A stretch of 64,000 nucleotides of DNA from Palleronia sediminis (lineage in GTDB: Bacteria > Pseudomonadota > Alphaproteobacteria > Rhodobacterales > Rhodobacteraceae): assembly GCF_004358695.1 (NCBI RefSeq), contig NZ_SNAA01000010.1:1-64000 (forward strand), read 5' to 3'. A program made the position numbers and the translations under genes. The notes beneath the pieces were generated by a model that worked only from the letters and a program-made list of their open reading frames with translations, had not been told where the DNA came from and made no database searches. Of the stretch, positions 60,472 through 64,000 are shown in pieces (the stretch's first letter is position 1; each line of letters opens with the position of its first letter).

Positions 60472-61332
60472 ATGGCACAGGACGACCCCAGAACGCTGGT
60501 ATCGACGGATTGGCTGGCCCGGCACCTCGCCGACCCCGATCTGCGCATTCTCGATGCGTCCTGGCACATGCCCGGCAGCGGCCGCGATGCGCGGGCCGAA
60601 TACGAGGCCGCCCATGTTCCGGGGGCGCGGTTCTTCGATATCGACGAGATCTCGGATCATCGCTCGGACCTGCCGCACATGGCCCCGCCGGTCGAGAAAT
60701 TCATCAGCCGCCTGCGCGCGATGGGCGTCGGGGACGGCCACCAGGTCGTGATCTACGACGCGACGGGCGTGTTCTCGGCGCCGCGGGTGTGGTGGCTGTT
60801 CCGGCTGATGGGCAAGACGGACGTGGCCGTTCTGAACGGCGGCCTGCCCCGCTGGCTGGCCGAGGGCCATCCGGTCGAGGATACGCCGCCCGTCGTGCGC
60901 GACCGGCACATGACGGTGATGCGGCGCAACGGGTTGGTGCGCGACGTGACGCAGACCGCCCGCGCGGCCAAGCTGGGCGATCACACGATCCTCGACGCCC
61001 GCGCGCCCGAGCGGTTTCGCGGCGAGGCGGCCGAGCCGCGCCCCGGCCTGCGCGCGGGCCATATTCCGGGGGCGCGTAACCTGCCCTATACCGAGTTGCT
61101 GACCGAAGACGGGCGGATGAAGGACCCCGACGCCCTGCGCGCAGCCTTTGACGCGGCCGGGGTGGCGCCGGGCCGCCCGGTCATCACGACCTGCGGCTCG
61201 GGGATCACGGCGGCGGTTCTGGCGCTGGGTCTGGCGCGGATCGGGCGCGAGGACTGGTCGCTCTACGACGGGTCCTGGGCCGAATGGGGTGCCTATGGCG
61301 ACCTGCCCATCGAGACCGGCGCGCCCCGCTGA
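60472..61332 (+). CDS. sseA: 3-Mercaptopyruvate/thiosulfate sulfurtransferase
   Basis: A 286-residue two-rhodanese-domain protein. The N-terminal domain (about 8-140) is inactive and includes ILDASWHMP and HVPGARFFDIDEISD; the C-terminal domain (about 165-283) holds the catalytic Cys241 in TTCGSGITAAVLAL. The CGSGxTA loop is that of mercaptopyruvate sulfurtransferases. ATG 60472 begins MAQDDPRTLV and removes an unconserved 20-residue extension. It is convergent with amt. Confidence 0.92.
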   Translation: MAQDDPRTLVSTDWLARHLADPDLRILDASWHMPGSGRDARAEYEAAHVPGARFFDIDEISDHRSDLPHMAPPVEKFISRLRAMGVGDGHQVVIYDATGVFSAPRVWWLFRLMGKTDVAVLNGGLPRWLAEGHPVEDTPPVVRDRHMTVMRRNGLVRDVTQTARAAKLGDHTILDARAPERFRGEAAEPRPGLRAGHIPGARNLPYTELLTEDGRMKDPDALRAAFDAAGVAPGRPVITTCGSGITAAVLALGLARIGREDWSLYDGSWAEWGAYGDLPIETGAPR

Positions 61333-61356
61333 GGCGCGGGCGCGCCGGGCCGGCGG

Positions 61357-62760
61357 TCAGGCCTTGCCGAACTCGGGATAGGCCTCCATCCCCAGCTCGG
61401 CCATATCGAGGCCCAGCGTCTCGGCCTCGGGGCTGACGCGGATGCCCATCGTGGCTTTCAGCACCAGCCAGGCGGCGAGGCTCGCCGTGAAGGCAAAGAT
61501 CCCGACCGCCGCGAAACCCGCGACCTGGGTGGCAAAACTCGTGCCCTCGGTGTGGACCGGCACGACCAGCGTGCCCCAGAACCCGGCGAAAAGATGCACC
61601 GGGATCGCTCCCACCACGTCGTCGATCCCGAGGCGGTCCAGCATCGGCACCGCCAGCACGACGATCACCCCTCCGACCGCCCCGATCCAGAGCGCGCCGA
61701 ACAGCGACGGGTCGAGCGGCCCGGCGGTGATCGACACCAGCCCCGCAAGCGCGCCGTTCAGCACCATGGTCAGGTCGACCTTGCCATAGATCGCCTGCGT
61801 GAGCAGCAGCGCCGCTACCGCGCCCGCCGACGCCGCCATGTTGGTGTTGGCAAATATCCGGCCGATATCGGTGATGTCGCCCACTGTGCCCGCGGCAAGC
61901 TGCGATCCGCCGTTGAAACCGAACCAGCCCAGCCACAGGATGAACGTGCCGAGCGTCGCCAGCGCTAGGTTCGAGCCGGGAAAGGGCGTGATGCGCCCGT
62001 TCGCGAACCGCCCCATCCGCGGGCCGAGCACGATGGCGCCCGCCAGCGCCGCAAACCCGCCCGCCGCATGAACCAGCGTCGAGCCGGCGAAATCGGAAAA
62101 CCCGAGATCGGACAGCCAGCCGCCCCCCCAGAGCCACGACGCGCCGATGGGATAGACGAACCCGGTGAGGACCACGGTAAAGATCAGGAAGGGCCAGAGC
62201 CTGATCCGCTCGGCCAGGGTGCCCGACACGATGGACGCGGTCGTGGCGCAGAACATGAGCTGGAAAAAGAAATCGGACGCCCTGGAGGCATAGTCCAGCG
62301 ATGCCGCCGAGGCCTCGAGCCCCACGGGCTCGAGCGCCGTGACCGCGAACCACGGGCCAATCCACCCCGCGATCCACCAGTCGCCCGGATACATCGTCCC
62401 GTAGCCCGTGAGCCAGTACATGATGCCGGCAATCGAGAAGAGGCCGATATTCTTGGTCAACTGCGTGGTGACGTTCTTGGAACGCACCAGCCCCGCCTCG
62501 AGCATCGCGAACCCCGCCGCCATCCACATGACGAGGAACCCGCCGATGAGAAACAGCAGCGTCGTCATGATATAGGGGCCGATCTGGTCGAACCCGGCCG
62601 CGGCCTGAGCCGGGGCGGCCGCGCTTTGGGCAAAGCCGGCGGCGGGGGCGCCGCATAGCACGGCAGTCAGCGCGACCCCGGCGCGTCGTGACATGGGTCC
62701 GGGCGCGCGGCGCGCCTTTTCGGGCTCGATCGGATCGGTCGCTGCAATCACCGGTGTCAC
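61357..62760 (-). CDS. amt: Ammonium transporter (Amt family)
   Basis: A 467-residue Amt/MEP/Rh channel with 11 membrane helices. Landmarks are MLEAGLVRSKNVTTQLTKNI, DFAGSTLVHAAGGFAALAGA (with one channel histidine), WFGFNGGSQLA and the second histidine region VGAIPVHLFAGFWGTL. GTG 62760 is preceded by AGGGGA at good spacing. ATG 62694 would instead begin the signal-like sequence MSRRAGVALTAVLCGAPAAGFAQ directly, so the true start is uncertain between these two. There is no glnK gene beside it, unlike most amt loci. Confidence 0.88.
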   Translation of the reverse strand: MTPVIAATDPIEPEKARRAPGPMSRRAGVALTAVLCGAPAAGFAQSAAAPAQAAAGFDQIGPYIMTTLLFLIGGFLVMWMAAGFAMLEAGLVRSKNVTTQLTKNIGLFSIAGIMYWLTGYGTMYPGDWWIAGWIGPWFAVTALEPVGLEASAASLDYASRASDFFFQLMFCATTASIVSGTLAERIRLWPFLIFTVVLTGFVYPIGASWLWGGGWLSDLGFSDFAGSTLVHAAGGFAALAGAIVLGPRMGRFANGRITPFPGSNLALATLGTFILWLGWFGFNGGSQLAAGTVGDITDIGRIFANTNMAASAGAVAALLLTQAIYGKVDLTMVLNGALAGLVSITAGPLDPSLFGALWIGAVGGVIVVLAVPMLDRLGIDDVVGAIPVHLFAGFWGTLVVPVHTEGTSFATQVAGFAAVGIFAFTASLAAWLVLKATMGIRVSPEAETLGLDMAELGMEAYPEFGKA

Positions 62761-63023
62761 GTCTGTTCCCCTCGCGGTTTCATCGGCCGGCCGCTTCGGG
62801 CCGCGGGTTTCAGCAACACGCGCCCGGCCGGGTGCCGCAACGAAACCGGACCCCGCGCAGGGGGTCGGGTCGCGAAGCTGCACGAAAAAATGCAGTTCGG
62901 GTGGGCATTGCTGCCATATTGGGCGGAATGGAATCGCTCAATGCGTTGCAGAACGGTTCCCGAACGCCCAGTTCGCCTCTATGAAGGCGACACGGGCAGG
63001 ATAACCAGAAACGGAACGTGGGC
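62761..63023. promoter_or_regulatory. Divergent promoter region of amt and the penicillin-binding protein gene
   Basis: This 263-bp stretch holds no gene I can support. Its most AT-rich part (about 62880-62945) is where promoters for either direction might lie. I see no clear dyad, riboswitch-like fold or NtrC-type repeat that I would assign. Confidence 0.4.
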
Positions 63024-64000
63024 ATGGCTCGCTCAGGCAACGGAAAGTCTCCGCTGGTCGCGCCGCGACGCCGGGGCAAGACGCGCAAGACACCGCCGAA
63101 GTCACCGACGCGGAAAACGCGGCGCAGCCGCGCGCCGGCGACACGGCGGCGCAGGCGCGGCCTGCTGGGTTGGATCGCGGCGCCCTTCGTGTGGCTGTTC
63201 CGACTGATTCTCAAGCTGACCGTCCGGGGCGCCATCGTCGCCGCGCTGATCCTCGGCGTGGCGGTCTGGTATGTCTACACGACCCTGCCGCCGGTGGGCG
63301 AGGTGCTGGACGGGCGCGCGCGCGGATCGGTCACGCTGCTCGACCGCGACGGCGATATCTTTGCCTGGCGCGGCGAACAGTTCGGCGGCCAGATCGACGC
63401 GGGCTCGGTCTCGCCGCATCTGCGCAACGCCATCATCGCGACCGAGGACAAGCGGTTCCATCACCATTTCGGCGTCGATCCCATCGGCATCGCCAGCGCC
63501 ATCCGCATCAACCTGCGCGAGGGACGCGGCCCGCTTTCGGGGCATGGCGGATCGACGGTGACGCAGCAGACCGCCAAGCTGCTGTGCCTCGGCCGCCCGT
63601 TCGATCCCGACATCTGGGACAGCGAGGCCGAGTACGAGGCCGATTGCCGCGAAGGCTCGGTCTGGCGCAAGGTCAAGGAAGCCGTCTACGCGATGGCGAT
63701 GGAGGCGAAATACTCCAAGGACGAGATCCTCACGATCTACATGAACCGCGCCTTTCTCGGCGCCGGATCGCGCGGGTTCGAGGCCGCGGCGCAGCGCTAT
63801 TTCGGCAAGTCCGCGAACGCGGTCGATCCCGCCGAGGCCGCGATGCTGGCCGGGCTGCTGGTGGCGCCGACGCGCTATGCGCCGACCAACTCGCTGGAGC
63901 GCAGCCAGACGCGGGCGCGCACCGTGATCGAGCTGATGGAGGACCAGGGATACCTGACCACCGCCGAGGCCGAGGACGCGCTGCTCAACCCCGCGGTGCT
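63024..64000 (+). CDS. Bifunctional penicillin-binding protein (class A, 3' truncated by window)
   Basis: The first 325 residues of a class A PBP. The cytoplasmic tail is strikingly basic (19 Arg/Lys in the first 45 residues), followed by one membrane helix (IVAALILGVAVWYVYTTL, about 75-95) and the glycosyltransferase domain. The latter shows its motif 1 IIATEDKRFHHHFGVDPIG, motif 2 GHGGSTVTQQTAKL, motif 3 KVKEAVYAMAMEAKYSKDEI and motif 4 YMNRAFLGAGSRGFEAAAQRYFGK. The transpeptidase domain lies beyond the right edge. The start at ATG 63024 has only a weak ribosome site. Confidence 0.9.
   Translation, partial: MARSGNGKSPLVAPRRRGKTRKTPPKSPTRKTRRSRAPATRRRRRGLLGWIAAPFVWLFRLILKLTVRGAIVAALILGVAVWYVYTTLPPVGEVLDGRARGSVTLLDRDGDIFAWRGEQFGGQIDAGSVSPHLRNAIIATEDKRFHHHFGVDPIGIASAIRINLREGRGPLSGHGGSTVTQQTAKLLCLGRPFDPDIWDSEAEYEADCREGSVWRKVKEAVYAMAMEAKYSKDEILTIYMNRAFLGAGSRGFEAAAQRYFGKSANAVDPAEAAMLAGLLVAPTRYAPTNSLERSQTRARTVIELMEDQGYLTTAEAEDALLNPAV

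Noticed and set aside
62761-63023. A riboswitch or small coding region upstream of amt
   Set aside because: No recognisable aptamer pattern, and short frames there have no ribosome sites or coding-like composition.
1-64000. CRISPR arrays, insertion sequences, integrase or attachment sites
   Set aside because: No regularly spaced repeats, transposase or integrase motifs, or tRNA-flanked direct repeats were seen on either strand.

Overview
The window is one contiguous piece of a very GC-rich chromosome. Its gene content points to a marine-type alphaproteobacterium of the Rhodobacteraceae/Roseobacter group. Supporting signs are TRAP and Liv-type importers, a folC-accD pair, dapA next to smpB, a Brucella/rhizobium-style erythritol operon, and dense operons in which successive genes share ATGA stop/start overlaps. 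I saw no tRNA or rRNA gene, CRISPR array, insertion sequence or prophage. No gap between genes exceeds 300 bp; the longest are the eryA/DUF2291 divergent region (26721-26986, 266 bp up to a possible leader peptide, or 294 bp up to eryA) and the amt/PBP divergent region (62761-63023).

Region 1 (1-8584, minus strand) is an eight-gene aromatic operon. In transcription order it encodes maleylacetate reductase, a five-part Liv-type ABC importer (Tat-exported binding protein, two ATPases, two permeases), a TfdB-like FAD phenol hydroxylase and hydroxyquinol 1,2-dioxygenase. Together they would import a phenolic compound, hydroxylate it to hydroxyquinol, open the ring and reduce maleylacetate to 3-oxoadipate. 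A LysR regulator is divergent from it.

Region 2 (9542-14524) is a second LysR gene divergent from an apparent electrophile/quinone defence operon: an MhqO-like VOC ring-cleaving dioxygenase, a DoxX/MhqP-like membrane protein, a WrbA quinone reductase and a Kef-type antiporter. The last two overlap.

Region 3 (14541-21532) is a sialic acid island: nagB, nanK, nanE, TRAP importer siaMQP and a GntR regulator on the minus strand, with nanA divergent. Only nagA is missing from a complete route.

Region 4 (21619-36607) is a polyol (erythritol) island. On the left is a ribose-type ABC importer, a DUF2291 protein and an ATPase that carries a C-terminal SorC/EryD sugar-binding domain, an unusual fusion and the main discovery of this window. 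On the right is eryA-eryB-eryC-eryD-eryH-eryI followed by a second FGGY kinase and a second GlpD-like dehydrogenase.

Region 5 (36604-64000) is mostly housekeeping: folC, accD, a CPBP membrane protein, ilvD, two unknown proteins, a LysR regulator, an OmpA-domain protein, a GNAT enzyme, a CinA/MoaB-like protein, map, rsmD, a ferredoxin reductase and a peroxiredoxin. It continues with a seven-gene minus-strand run (type I secretion ABC and HlyD proteins, RidA, glycerophosphodiesterase, FemX-like transferase, pterin dehydratase, MscS), a small secreted protein, a lytic transglycosylase, dapA, smpB, a sulfurtransferase, amt and the first part of a penicillin-binding protein.
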